From Dactylosporangium sp. AC04546 (lineage in GTDB: Bacteria > Actinomycetota > Actinomycetes > Mycobacteriales > Micromonosporaceae): DNA of 57,366 nucleotides. Both the position numbers and the translations under genes were made by a program. The first letter of the stretch is position 1, and the number at the start of each line of letters is the position of its first letter. This document shows, in pieces, positions 32,388 through 41,093 of this stretch. Under the pieces are notes generated by a model. That model was not told the DNA's origin. It saw nothing but the letters and a program-made list of their open reading frames with translations, and ran no database searches. Where the stretch lies: positions 1-57,366 of the forward strand of contig NZ_JAHYSG010000081.1 in assembly GCF_022095675.1 (NCBI RefSeq), given 5' to 3'.

Positions 32388-33227
32388 GTGCTCGAGACCA
32401 ACCTGCCCGCGCCGGTGCTGGTCGTGCCCGACCGGCCGCCGCTGGTGCGCGACCTGCACGCCGTCGGCCTGCTGTGGCGGCGCGAGGTGATCCGGTTCCG
32501 GCGCAACTGGGCGCAGATCGTGCTCGGCCTCATGACGCCGCTGATGTTCCTGTTCATCCTCGGCACCGGCATCGACGCGGCCGCCCGGAGCGACGGCGGA
32601 GGCGGCTACCAGGCGTTCCTGTTCCCCGGGGTACTGCTGATGGCGGTGCAGGCCCCGGCCGTCACGGTCGGCGCGTCGATCGTGTGGGACCGGCAGGCCG
32701 GCCTGCTGCGCCAGATGCTCGTGGCGCCGGTGCGCCGGGGCGCGCTCGTCGTCGGCATCTGCCTCGGCGGCGCCACCACCGGCACGCTGTACGGCGTGGC
32801 CATGCTCGCGTTCGCCGGGCTCGCCGGGGTGCCCTACGACCCCTGGCGCATGACGGCCGCCATGCTGGAGGTCGCGCTCACCGCGCTCGCGTTCGCCGCG
32901 CTCGCCGTGTGGGCCGCGGTCTCGCTGCGCCGGCCGGAGACGTTCCAGATGGTCGTGACGGTGGCGATGATGCCGCTGCTGTTCCTGTCCGGCGCGATGT
33001 TCCCGGCCAGCGGCCTGCCCGGCTGGCTCGGCGCCGCCGTGCTGGCCAACCCGCTCACCTACGCCGTCGACGCCGTGCGGCGCACGCTGTCGTCCGGGTT
33101 CGGCGACGCCACCTCGCCGCGCTGGTTCGGCGCGGTGCCGCCGGTCGCGGTGGAGGTCGGGCTGATCGCCCTCATCGCGCTGCTGGCGCTCACGCTGGCG
33201 GCCCGCCGCTTCGCCCGGGCCGAGTAG
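32388..33227 (+). CDS. ABC-2 permease of lasso cluster
   Basis: 279 residues from GTG 32388 with AGGAG upstream. Six TM helices are visible, including WAQIVLGLMTPLMFLFILGTGI, FLFPGVLLMAVQAPAVTVG and MPLLFLSGAMFPASGLPGWLG. The signature ABC-2 segment is GASIVWDRQAGLLRQMLVAPV. It pairs with the preceding ATPase. Many lasso clusters use a fused-type D transporter; the two-gene ABC-2 form here is an alternative also seen in actinobacteria. Confidence 0.92.
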   Translation: MLETNLPAPVLVVPDRPPLVRDLHAVGLLWRREVIRFRRNWAQIVLGLMTPLMFLFILGTGIDAAARSDGGGGYQAFLFPGVLLMAVQAPAVTVGASIVWDRQAGLLRQMLVAPVRRGALVVGICLGGATTGTLYGVAMLAFAGLAGVPYDPWRMTAAMLEVALTALAFAALAVWAAVSLRRPETFQMVVTVAMMPLLFLSGAMFPASGLPGWLGAAVLANPLTYAVDAVRRTLSSGFGDATSPRWFGAVPPVAVEVGLIALIALLALTLAARRFARAE

Positions 33228-33234
33228 CCGGCAC

Positions 33235-33969
33235 ATGTTCGGCCTGCTCGGGCCGGCACGGCTGCCCGGCCCCGGCGGCGTCCCGGTCGCCGTCCCCGGC
33301 ACCAAGGCCCGCACGCTGCTCGCCGCGCTGCTGCTCGCCGAAGGCCGGGCCGTCCCCGACGACCGGCTCGCCGAGCTGCTGTGGGGCGGCCGGCCGCCGG
33401 GCACGGCCCGCGCCCAGCTGTACACCTACGCCTGCCGGCTGCGCGGCCGGCTCGACGGGCGGGCCGCGCTGGTCCGCCAGGCCCGCGGGTACGCGCTGCT
33501 GGCCGGCCCGCACCCCGTCGACGTCGCCGAGTTCGAGCGCCTTGCCGCGGACGGCCACCGGGCCCTCGCCGCCGGCCGTCCGGGCGCGGCGGCCGCCGCG
33601 TTGCGGGCCGGGCTCGCGCTGTGGCGGGGGCCGGCCCTCGCCGACGTCACCGAGCAGCTGCGCGACGCCGAGCAGGCGGCGCTGGAGGAGGCCCGCACCG
33701 GCGCGCTGGAGAGCCGCATCGAGGCGGAGCTGGCCCTCGGCGAGCATCTGCGGCTGGTGCCGGAGCTGTGGGCGCTGGTGCTGGCCCATCCGCTGCGGGA
33801 GCGGCCCCGGGCGGCGCTGATGACGGCCCTGTTCCGGGCCGAGCGGCGGGCCGAGGCGTTCCTGGTGTACCAGGAGGGCTGCCGGCTGCTGGACGTGGAG
33901 CTCGGCGCGGGGCCGGGCCCGGCGCTGGTCACGGCCTACCGGTCCGGCCTCGCCGGACTGCTCGCCTGA
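33235..33969 (+). CDS. SARP-family regulator (wHTH + BTAD)
   Basis: 244 residues from ATG 33235, 7 bp after the permease. An OmpR-like winged helix spans ~1-90 (RTLLAALLLAEGRAVPDDRLAELLWGG, ARAQLYTYACRLRGRL). The bacterial transcriptional activation domain spans ~95-240 (VDVAEFERLAADGHRALAAG, LRERPRAALMTALFRAERRAEAFLVYQEGCRLL). SARPs activate antibiotic clusters by binding direct repeats near -35, so it is the likely pathway-specific activator of the lasso operon. It is the last gene before a strong terminator. Confidence 0.93.
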   Translation: MFGLLGPARLPGPGGVPVAVPGTKARTLLAALLLAEGRAVPDDRLAELLWGGRPPGTARAQLYTYACRLRGRLDGRAALVRQARGYALLAGPHPVDVAEFERLAADGHRALAAGRPGAAAAALRAGLALWRGPALADVTEQLRDAEQAALEEARTGALESRIEAELALGEHLRLVPELWALVLAHPLRERPRAALMTALFRAERRAEAFLVYQEGCRLLDVELGAGPGPALVTAYRSGLAGLLA

Positions 33970-33976
33970 CGCGGTC

Positions 33977-34006
33977 CGCCCCGGCCGGAGGTTCCCGGCC
34001 GGGGCG
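33977..34006. terminator. bidirectional hairpin terminator at end of lasso operon
   Basis: 12-bp perfect stem (CGCCCCGGCCGG / CCGGCCGGGGCG) with a 6-nt loop, between the SARP gene and the convergent Tat-protein gene. Confidence 0.85.
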
Positions 34007-34023
34007 TGTGTGCGCGGGTGGTG

Positions 34024-34800
34024 TCAGCCGGCCGGGTACGGCGCCGACTGGAACTCCTCGTCGAGGCGGCGCGGCGACAGCGGCAGCCAGCGCGCCGCGA
34101 GCCGGGCCACCGTCGCCCGCGGCAGCGGCGGGTTCACGTGCTCCATCGACGGCTTGGCCAGGGACTGCACGGCCCAGGCGAAGCCGTTGATCGGGTTCAG
34201 CACCCGCCACCGGTCGGTGTCGATGCCGAGGAACATCATCGAGCGCTGGAAGACGTGCCACACCCGGTAGCCGGGATACCCGACCGGGTCGTAGCCGTCC
34301 ATCGTGTGCACCACCCCGCGCCGCGGGTCGTACAGCACGCCCTGGGCGAAGTCGGCGAACGCCGACACCAGCCGCGGGTCGTGCCGGCGGTAGTAACGGT
34401 CGAACACCTCCAGCTCGACCCGGGACAGCACGGCGAGCGGCTCGCGGATCGGCGTCACGTACTCGGTGAAGCTCCCCGGGTAGCCGGGCTCGGCGTAGAA
34501 CTGCAGCCAGCGGTCGACGAAGCCCCACTCGCCGCCGCCGACGACGTACTGCTCGATGGCGTTGAACGCGTCCTTGGTCTCCTGCGTGCGGTTGTACAGG
34601 CTGGCCTCGTCGAACTGGTACCAGAACTCGTTGGCCAGCCGGTCGCCGAGCATGCCGGGCACGTCGGGCAGCGCGGGCCCGTGGTGGCCGGCCGCGGCCG
34701 GCGCCGCAGCCTGGGTCGCGGCGAGTCCGGCCGCCGCGGCGGCGACGAGCGGCACGGTGAGCAGCCGCCGGCGGTTCCAGTTCGAAGCGTGCAGGGTCAT
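34024..34800 (-). CDS. Tat-exported protein of unknown function, paralog B (lasso cluster flank)
   Basis: 258 residues from ATG 34800. The Tat-like motif NWNRRRLLTVPLVAAAAAGLAA ends at an AAPAAAG cleavage region. The mature part matches paralog A over its whole length: GDRLANEFWYQFDEA, YYRRHDPRLVSAFADFAQG, DPRRGVVHTMDGYD, VWHVFQRSMMFLGID and VNPPLPRATVARLA. Conserved His in RRHDP, HTMDG and WHV are candidate ligands. The family is unrecognised. It lies just past the SARP terminator, so the two paralogs bracket the lasso cluster on the same strand. Confidence 0.8.
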   Translation of the reverse strand: MTLHASNWNRRRLLTVPLVAAAAAGLAATQAAAPAAAGHHGPALPDVPGMLGDRLANEFWYQFDEASLYNRTQETKDAFNAIEQYVVGGGEWGFVDRWLQFYAEPGYPGSFTEYVTPIREPLAVLSRVELEVFDRYYRRHDPRLVSAFADFAQGVLYDPRRGVVHTMDGYDPVGYPGYRVWHVFQRSMMFLGIDTDRWRVLNPINGFAWAVQSLAKPSMEHVNPPLPRATVARLAARWLPLSPRRLDEEFQSAPYPAG

Positions 34801-34824
34801 GGGCAGGTCCCTTCCGTCGGGTTC

Positions 34825-36009
34825 TCAGGCGGTGGCCGCGAGCAGCTCGGCCGCGACGTCGTACCGGTGGATCCACGAGACGTCCTCCACGAGCGACGGC
34901 AGCGCGCCACCGTCCGATGTGGACCCGTCCGGCCGCAGGCGCAGCGAGCCGCCGCCCCGCGAGCCGAGCTGGACGTCGGCGGTGTGCGGCCGGCGCAGCT
35001 GCGCGTAACGGCGCAGCGCCTCGGCCGGCTCGCCGGGCGCGGCCGCGAGGTGGTGGGCGAGCGCGACGGCGTCCTCGAGGGCCTGGCTCACGCCCTGCCC
35101 GTGGTGCGGCAGCATCGGGTGGGCCGCGTCGCCGAGCAGCGTGACCCGGCCGTCGCCCCAGGTCGGGGCCGGCTCCCGGTCATAGAGGGCCCAGCGGCGC
35201 AGCCCGGCGAAGGTGGGGGCGTGGCTGGCGATCGCGGCGATGTCCGGGTTGCCGCCGGCGGTGGCGGCGGCGAGGTCGTCGGGGTCGCCGGGGGCGCTCC
35301 ACGACTCCAGCCGCCAGCCCGGGTCGGGCACCACGCAGACGAAGGTGAGCGTGGCCCGCCCGACCGGGTACGCGAGCAGACGGGAGCGGGCGCCGACCCA
35401 GATGTACATCGTGTCCCGGGGAAGGCCGGGCACCCGGTCGAACGAGACCAGCCCGCGGAACGCGCTGCTGCCGGAGAACGCCGGGACCTGCGTGCCGAGC
35501 AGCGCCCGGCGCACGATCGAGTGCACGCCGTCGGCGCCGACGAGCACGTCGGCCTGCGCGGTCGTGCCGTCGGCGAACGTGAGCCGCACCCGCTCACCGT
35601 CGTCGGCGTGCGAGACCAGCCGCCGCCCGAGCCGCACGGCGCCCTGCGGCAGCCGGTCGGCGAGCAGCCGGTGCAGGTCGGCCCGGTGGACGGTGTAGTG
35701 CGGCGCGCCGAACTCCTGCTCCCACACGGCGCCCATCGGCTGGCGGAACAGCGTCCGCCCGCTCGTCCAGTCGCGGACCTCCAGCGCGGCCGGCCGCACG
35801 GCGACCCGGTCGAGCGCCGCCCCGAGCCCCCAGCGGTGCACGATCCGGCTGCCGTTGGGCGCGAGGTGCATCCCGACCCCGACCTCGCGCAGCTCACCGG
35901 CCTGCTCGTAGACAGTTGCCTCGATACCTTCACGGCGCAGCGCGAACGCGGCGGCCAGCCCGCCGATGCCCGCGCCGACGACCGCCACGCGCAGTGCGGC
36001 CCGGTTCAC
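34825..36009 (-). CDS. FAD-dependent monooxygenase (PHBH/aromatic hydroxylase type)
   Basis: 394 residues from ATG 36009. The dinucleotide motif GAGIGGLAAAFALRREG is at the N-terminus. The DG-like motif is VLVGADGVHSIVRRALLG, and the GD motif is VTLLGDAAHPMLPHHGQGVSQALEDAVAL. This is the single-component class A layout, of salicylate-hydroxylase-like length. It is in the same direction as, and 24 bp upstream of, Tat paralog B, so they may be cotranscribed. A role in tailoring the lasso peptide is conceivable but has no direct support. Confidence 0.9.
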   Translation of the reverse strand: MNRAALRVAVVGAGIGGLAAAFALRREGIEATVYEQAGELREVGVGMHLAPNGSRIVHRWGLGAALDRVAVRPAALEVRDWTSGRTLFRQPMGAVWEQEFGAPHYTVHRADLHRLLADRLPQGAVRLGRRLVSHADDGERVRLTFADGTTAQADVLVGADGVHSIVRRALLGTQVPAFSGSSAFRGLVSFDRVPGLPRDTMYIWVGARSRLLAYPVGRATLTFVCVVPDPGWRLESWSAPGDPDDLAAATAGGNPDIAAIASHAPTFAGLRRWALYDREPAPTWGDGRVTLLGDAAHPMLPHHGQGVSQALEDAVALAHHLAAAPGEPAEALRRYAQLRRPHTADVQLGSRGGGSLRLRPDGSTSDGGALPSLVEDVSWIHRYDVAAELLAATA

Positions 36010-36134
36010 GACGCCTCCCCCGTGGTGCGATCTCCCGTCGCGGCCACGCTAGGCCGCCCACGGTCCCGGGTTCGCGGGCCAGCGGTCCCGGTCGTGTCCC
36101 GCCCCGGCCCGCCGTCCCGCACGGTGGACGTACG

Positions 36135-36501
36135 GTGGACGCGGCCGGTGTCGAGGCCACGCTGCGGGCGAACTACCCGGCGCCGGTCGCCCTGACGACG
36201 GCGCTGCCCGACGTGACGGCCCGGGTCGTCAACGTCGCGTCGGCCGCCCGGCCCCGTCAGTGGAGGTGGTGAGCCTGCACCCGGGCATCATCGCCACGCC
36301 CCTGCTGCACGCGATGTTCGCCGTCGCGGGCGCCCCGCCGGAGCCGGCGGCGGTCAACGTCCTGCGTCGCCGCACAGCACGGCGACAACGGCACGTACTA
36401 CGACGAGCACCGCCCGTCACCACCCAACCCGCAGGCGTCCGACCCGCAGACCCAGGACCGCCTGCACGACCTGACGGCCCGCCTGATCAGCGGTGCGTAG
36501 C
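36135..36501 (+). pseudogene. short-chain dehydrogenase remnant
   Basis: Three SDR pieces lie in successive frames. VEATLRANYPAPVALTTALP..ARVVNVASA is the NNAG-to-Ser region. VVSLHPGIIATPLLHAMF is the stretch after the active-site Tyr. GDNGTYYDEHRPSPP..DRLHDLTARLISG is the C-terminus. The Rossmann start and the YxxxK segment are deleted, and at least two frame changes separate the pieces. Confidence 0.75.
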
Positions 36502-36551
36502 GCCGCATGACCTCGGTGGGAGGGCGCGCGGGTGATCGTCGGCCCCGGACG

Positions 36552-37440
36552 TCACGCTACTGGCGGGTGCGTGACCACACGGGCCGACGCGATGGCGCCG
36601 ATCCGCACGCAGATCGGCCACACGATGCGCTTGCCGGTCCTCCCGGTGCCGGGCGGGGCCGGCTGCACAAAGGCCTCGAGCGGCCGCGACGAACCGTACG
36701 TCGAGAGCCAGTCCGCCCACGGATGCGGCACGTCGACGTCACCCAGACGCCGCTGCAACTCGTCGCGAAAGTCCTCGTAGTCGCGGTCGCGGTCGTAGGG
36801 CATCAGCCAGTCCTCGCCGGTGGCCCGTATGTCGATGCGGCCGAGGCCGCGTCCGTGCCGGGCGATGTAGAGGAAACCACGGACCGCCCGGGTCAGGTCG
36901 TCGTCGGGGATTACCGGGTCCGCCAGCAGGTTGGGCAGGTCGGCGTCCGGCCCCGCGACGTCGCGCAGGGCGTTGAGGCGGTTTGTGTAGCTTCGGGGCG
37001 GCAGGGTGAGGAGCGCGACGTGCTCGGCCTCGGCGTCGACCGCTGGCGGGCGTCCGGCGGCCCGGTTGCGGGCGATCGCGATGCGGTGCCCCGCGTTGCG
37101 GCTGCGGCCCTGTGGCAGTGGGAGGCGTCGGGCGCGCAGATCCCGCTGTACCACGTGGAGCAGGGTGTCCATGTCGAGCGGATCCGGGCCGTCCGCCACG
37201 CCGTCCCGGATCGCCGTCAGCAGTGACCCGGTGAACGCCGTGTGCCGGGCTCCGTGCGGTGCGATCGCCAGCACCGTCTCGGCGGTGGCCGTCATCAGGT
37301 ACGCCCCGTCCACCAGTGCCTGGTCGGCGATCCGAGCGGTCGCCGACATGAACCCGCTCATGGCGCGCCCGCTGTAACAGCAGTCGAGGATGACGACCCC
37401 GCCGGAGAGGTCCTGGCCGTTGACGTGCGGTCGAGCAGGG
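36552..37440 (-). pseudogene. caspase-like (peptidase C14) remnant
   Basis: The frame carries GGVVILDCCYSGRAMSG, the catalytic Cys block of bacterial caspase-like proteins, then LMTATAETVLAIAP, HTAFTGSLLTAIRDG and DMDTLLHVVQRDL, typical of the p10-like half. The His-containing N-terminal half is missing. Upstream in the same frame the sequence turns into a GGDEF C-terminus, and no start codon precedes the Cys block; the first ATG (37361) lies after it. The ~150-residue C-terminal part (PRSYTNRLNALRD, GEDWLMPYDRDRDY) is an unrecognised effector or sensor region. Confidence 0.7.
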
Positions 37441-37449
37441 TCTCGTAGC

Positions 37450-37690
37450 CGTGCGGCAGCTCGGCGGCGCTTCGCCTCGTTCAGGGCCGCGTCGGCCCGC
37501 GCGACGAGCTCGTCTGACTGCTCGCCGTCGGCGAGGGTGGCGACCCCGGCGGAGAACGTCTGGCCGAGGCGGCGCGGCGCATCCGGTCGTACACGTCGCG
37601 GGCCTCACCGGCGGTCGCGTCCGGCAGCAGGACGACGAACTCCTCGCCGCCCGGCCGCCGATCCGTGTTGCGGACCGGGCGGTTCAGCGC
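37450..37690 (-). pseudogene. GGDEF (diguanylate cyclase) remnant
   Basis: PVRNTDRRPGGEEFVVLLPDATAGEARDVYDRMRRA contains the GGEEF active-site motif. In another frame, LGQTFSAGVATLADGEQ and ELVARADAALNEAKRR form the domain end. The N-terminal third and a middle segment are absent and the frame changes between the two parts, so no functional cyclase can be made. Confidence 0.75.
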
Positions 37691-37845
37691 CGGCGCAGCC
37701 ACGACCGCAGGACGGTGGACAGGCTCCTCGGCTCGCAGGCGCAGCGCTGCGCTGCCGGTACCCCGGCGAGGACCTGCTCGACGTGGTTGCCGCAGCCGGC
37801 GTAGGTGGCCTTGCCGCAGGTCTTGCAGGTGACGCGCTGACACAT
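37684..37845 (-). CDS. small Cys-rich (zinc-ribbon-like) protein
   Basis: 53 residues from ATG 37845, with GGAGG 9-13 nt upstream. MCQRVTCKTCGKATYAGCG has two CxxC-like pairs, followed by NHVEQVLAGVPAAQRCAC. The sequence type is widespread in actinobacteria as an uncharacterised small protein; a structural zinc or a redox role is plausible. It follows the sulfur-detoxification operon on the same strand. Confidence 0.8.
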   Translation of the reverse strand: MCQRVTCKTCGKATYAGCGNHVEQVLAGVPAAQRCACEPRSLSTVLRSWLRRR

Positions 37846-37871
37846 GGTGGTTCCTCCGTCGGGTTGGTCGG

Positions 37872-38033
37872 TCAGGTCGAGGTGAGGCGGGCACGGGCGG
37901 CGGCCACGGCCGCGACGACGGCGACTGCCACGGCGGACGCGAGCCCGGCCCACGGCAGTTGCCGGCCGGGGACCAGCACGCCGGGCGGGACGAACGCGGC
38001 GAGCCGGCCGGCGGTGCGGACCAGGGTCGTCAT
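37872..38033 (-). CDS. small single-TM protein
   Basis: 53 residues (MTTLVRTAGRLAAFVPPG...), with ATG at 38033 overlapping the stop of the persulfide dioxygenase gene (ATGA). One hydrophobic helix, LASAVAVAVVAAVAAA, ends in a basic tail. The family is not recognised. The coupling suggests a membrane partner for the sulfur enzyme. Confidence 0.6.
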   Translation of the reverse strand: MTTLVRTAGRLAAFVPPGVLVPGRQLPWAGLASAVAVAVVAAVAAARARLTST

Positions 38034-39394
38034 GCGCCGGCCGGGACGGTGTGCAGCCCGGCCTTCGCGGCGTTGGGGAACTCGTCGTCGACGGCCACGA
38101 CGCGGTGGCCGGCCGCGGCCAGCACCGAGGCGGCGACGGAGGCGCGGTAGCCGGTCGCGCAATGGACCCAGACCTCGCCGGCGGGCACCTCGCCGAGCCG
38201 GTGCAGCAGCTCGTGCAGCGGGACGTGGACCGCGTCGGCGATGTGCGCCTCGGCGTGCTCGAGGTTGCGCCGTACGTCGAGCACCGCGACGGGCCGGTGG
38301 TGGCGCACCTGGGCGAGGTCGGCGAACGTGGCGCGCGGGTAGGTGGCGAGCCGCCCGCCGCCGGACCAGTCGGCGGGCGCGCCGGTGGCGTGCGCGGCGG
38401 GCCGGTCGATGCCGATGCGGACGAGCTCGCGCTGGGCCTCGGCGACCTGCTCGGGGGTATCGCCGAGGAGCGTCACCGGGGTACCCCAGGGGATGAGCCA
38501 GCCGAGGTAGGTGGCGAGGCCGCCGTCGAGGCCGAAGTTGAGCGTGCCGGCGACGTGCCCGGCGGCGAAGGCGACGCGGTGGCGCAGGTCGACGACCCAC
38601 TCGCCGGCGGTGAGCCGCCGGCGCAGCTGAGCGGGGTCGGCGTGCTGCGGCGGGCTGAGGTCGGGTTCGAGCGGACCGGCCGTGTTCGCGGGGGCCATGT
38701 GCGCGTAGTAGGCCGGCCAGGCGTCGAGGCCGGCGAGCAGCTCGTCGACGAACTCGCGCTCGGGCGTGGTGAGCACCGGGTTGGTCCGCTGCTCCCGGCC
38801 GATGGTCGACGCGGCGGCGCCGGACTGGGTGGCGGCGCAGAAGCTGCCGAAGCCGTGGGTCGGGTAGACGGCGGCGGCGCCGGGCAGCTCGGCGGCGAGA
38901 CGGCGGGCCGAGGTGTACTGCTGGTGCGCGAGCGTCCCGGTGTGCTCGGGGCCGAGCAGGTCGGGGCGCCCGACCGAGCCGTACAGCAGCGATCCGCCCG
39001 TGAACACGGCGACGTCCGCGCCGTCGGCGATCAGGACGTACGCCAGGTGGGTGAACGTGTGGCCGGGCGTGTGCCGCACCCGGACCCGCATCCGCTCGCC
39101 GACACCGACCTCGTCGCCGTCACGGACCGGCACGCGGTCGAACGCGACCGGGTCGTCGGCGCCGACGTGGTAGGCGGCGCCGGTGCGCCGGGCCAGGGCG
39201 AGGCCGCCGGTGACGTAGTCGTTGTGGACGTGGGTCTCGAAGACGTGGGTGATGGTCACGCCCTCGGCGGCGGCGAGGTCGAGCACGCGGTCGATGTCGC
39301 GCTGCGGGTCGACCACGAAGGCCACCCGGCCGTCGTGGACGAGGTAGCCACGGTCGCCGAGGGTCGGCGTGTCGATGGGCAGAACGTGCGGCAC
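38030..39394 (-). CDS. persulfide dioxygenase-like MBL protein fused to rhodanese domains
   Basis: 454 residues from GTG 39394 with AAAGGA upstream. The MBL domain (~1-250) has the ETHVHNDYVTGG metal motif, HTPGHTFTHLAYV and YPTHGFGSFC, as in ETHE1/CstB. Two rhodanese-like domains follow. The first, near 265-350, lacks an active-site Cys (VTLLGDTPEQVAEA). The second has VWVHCATGYRASVA with the catalytic Cys. Together they would oxidise glutathione- or low-molecular-weight persulfides and transfer sulfane sulfur. The promoter has two CsoR/CstR-type operators. Confidence 0.92.
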   Translation of the reverse strand: MPHVLPIDTPTLGDRGYLVHDGRVAFVVDPQRDIDRVLDLAAAEGVTITHVFETHVHNDYVTGGLALARRTGAAYHVGADDPVAFDRVPVRDGDEVGVGERMRVRVRHTPGHTFTHLAYVLIADGADVAVFTGGSLLYGSVGRPDLLGPEHTGTLAHQQYTSARRLAAELPGAAAVYPTHGFGSFCAATQSGAAASTIGREQRTNPVLTTPEREFVDELLAGLDAWPAYYAHMAPANTAGPLEPDLSPPQHADPAQLRRRLTAGEWVVDLRHRVAFAAGHVAGTLNFGLDGGLATYLGWLIPWGTPVTLLGDTPEQVAEAQRELVRIGIDRPAAHATGAPADWSGGGRLATYPRATFADLAQVRHHRPVAVLDVRRNLEHAEAHIADAVHVPLHELLHRLGEVPAGEVWVHCATGYRASVAASVLAAAGHRVVAVDDEFPNAAKAGLHTVPAGA

Positions 39395-39440
39395 GGCACC
39401 GGTCCTTTCACGCGGCTCGCGGGCACAGCCAGCCTGACAC

Positions 39441-39456
39441 ATACCCCCTGGGGTAT
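39441..39456. promoter_or_regulatory. CsoR/CstR operator 1
   Basis: Perfect palindrome ATACCCC-CT-GGGGTAT, 47 bp upstream of the dioxygenase GTG. The G/C-run design is typical of CsoR-family operators. Confidence 0.85.
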
Positions 39457-39463
39457 GTCAACG

Positions 39464-39479
39464 ATACCCCTGGGGGTAT
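39464..39479. promoter_or_regulatory. CsoR/CstR operator 2
   Basis: Second palindrome ATACCCC-TG-GGGGTAT, offset by 23 bp from operator 1; together they cover the likely promoter. Confidence 0.85.
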
Positions 39480-39531
39480 GCTGGGAGTGCGCTGAGCAGC
39501 GTGTACTACCCGGAAGTGCCCTGGAGTATCC

Positions 39532-40315
<784 letters not shown>

Positions 40316-40418
40316 AAGCGACTCCTCATCCTCCGACGATTCCTCCGACGATGTCGCCGCCACTGTGCCGGGCGGTTCTTGGAGCATTCTTAGTCCGGTG
40401 CGTGCCAAGCTCGAGCCC

Positions 40419-41093
40419 GTGACCGACCCGCCCGCCGCGCCCCGGCTGCTGCTCGTCGAGGACGACCGGCGCCTCGCCGGTGTGCTGGCGGAGCTGCTGA
40501 CCGACGAGGGCTACCTGGTGGACCTGGCGCGCGACGGGCAGCAGGGGCTGCACCTCGGCCTGTCGCGCCAGTACGACGTCATCGTCGTCGACCGGCGCCT
40601 CCCCGCGATCGAAGGACTCGACCTGGTGCGCCGCCTGCGGGGCCGCGGCGTCACGACCGGGGTGCTCGTGCTCACCGCCCGCGGCACGGTCGCCGACCGG
40701 GTCGAGGGGCTCGACGCCGGCGCCGAGGACTACCTGACCAAGCCGTTCGACACCGCGGAGCTGCTGGCCAGGCTCCGCGCCCTGCGGCGACGCCACCGGG
40801 AGCGGGCCGGCCTGCTGCCGGTCGGGCGCGGGTGGCTCGACGTGGCCACCCGGCAGGTGCGCGACCGGTCCGGCGGCGTGGTGGCCCTGTCCGACCGCGA
40901 GTGCGCCCTGCTGCAGACCCTCGCCGCCCGGCCGCACCAGGTCTTCAGCCGTAACGACCTGCGCAGCCTCGTGTTCGACGCCGCCGAGAGCCCCGGCGTC
41001 GTGGACACCTACGTGCACTATCTGCGCCGCAAGCTCGGCCGCCCGGTGATCAGGACGGTCCACGGGCTCGGCTACCAGATCGGCGCCGCATGA
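40419..41093 (+). CDS. OmpR/PhoB-type response regulator
   Basis: 224 residues from GTG 40419; GTG 40398 is an alternative and neither has a clear ribosome site. The receiver has LLVEDDRRLAGVLAELL, VIVVDRRLPAIEG (phospho-Asp), VLTARGTVADRV and DYLTKPFDTAELLARL. The winged helix has LSDRECALLQTLAARPHQVFSR and VVDTYVHYLRRKLG. It is coupled to the kinase by an ATGA overlap and sits upstream of a metal ATPase, so it may respond to metal or envelope stress. Confidence 0.94.
   Translation: MTDPPAAPRLLLVEDDRRLAGVLAELLTDEGYLVDLARDGQQGLHLGLSRQYDVIVVDRRLPAIEGLDLVRRLRGRGVTTGVLVLTARGTVADRVEGLDAGAEDYLTKPFDTAELLARLRALRRRHRERAGLLPVGRGWLDVATRQVRDRSGGVVALSDRECALLQTLAARPHQVFSRNDLRSLVFDAAESPGVVDTYVHYLRRKLGRPVIRTVHGLGYQIGAA

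Noticed and set aside
34825..36009. FAD monooxygenase as a proven lasso-tailoring enzyme
   Set aside because: It lies beyond the SARP terminator on the opposite strand and the core has no residue that must be hydroxylated; membership in the cluster cannot be claimed from position alone.
36552..37361. Intact 269-residue gene starting at the ATG at 37361
   Set aside because: The catalytic Cys block lies just upstream of this ATG and the frame continues without any start into GGDEF sequence, so a start there would produce a caspase domain without its active site.
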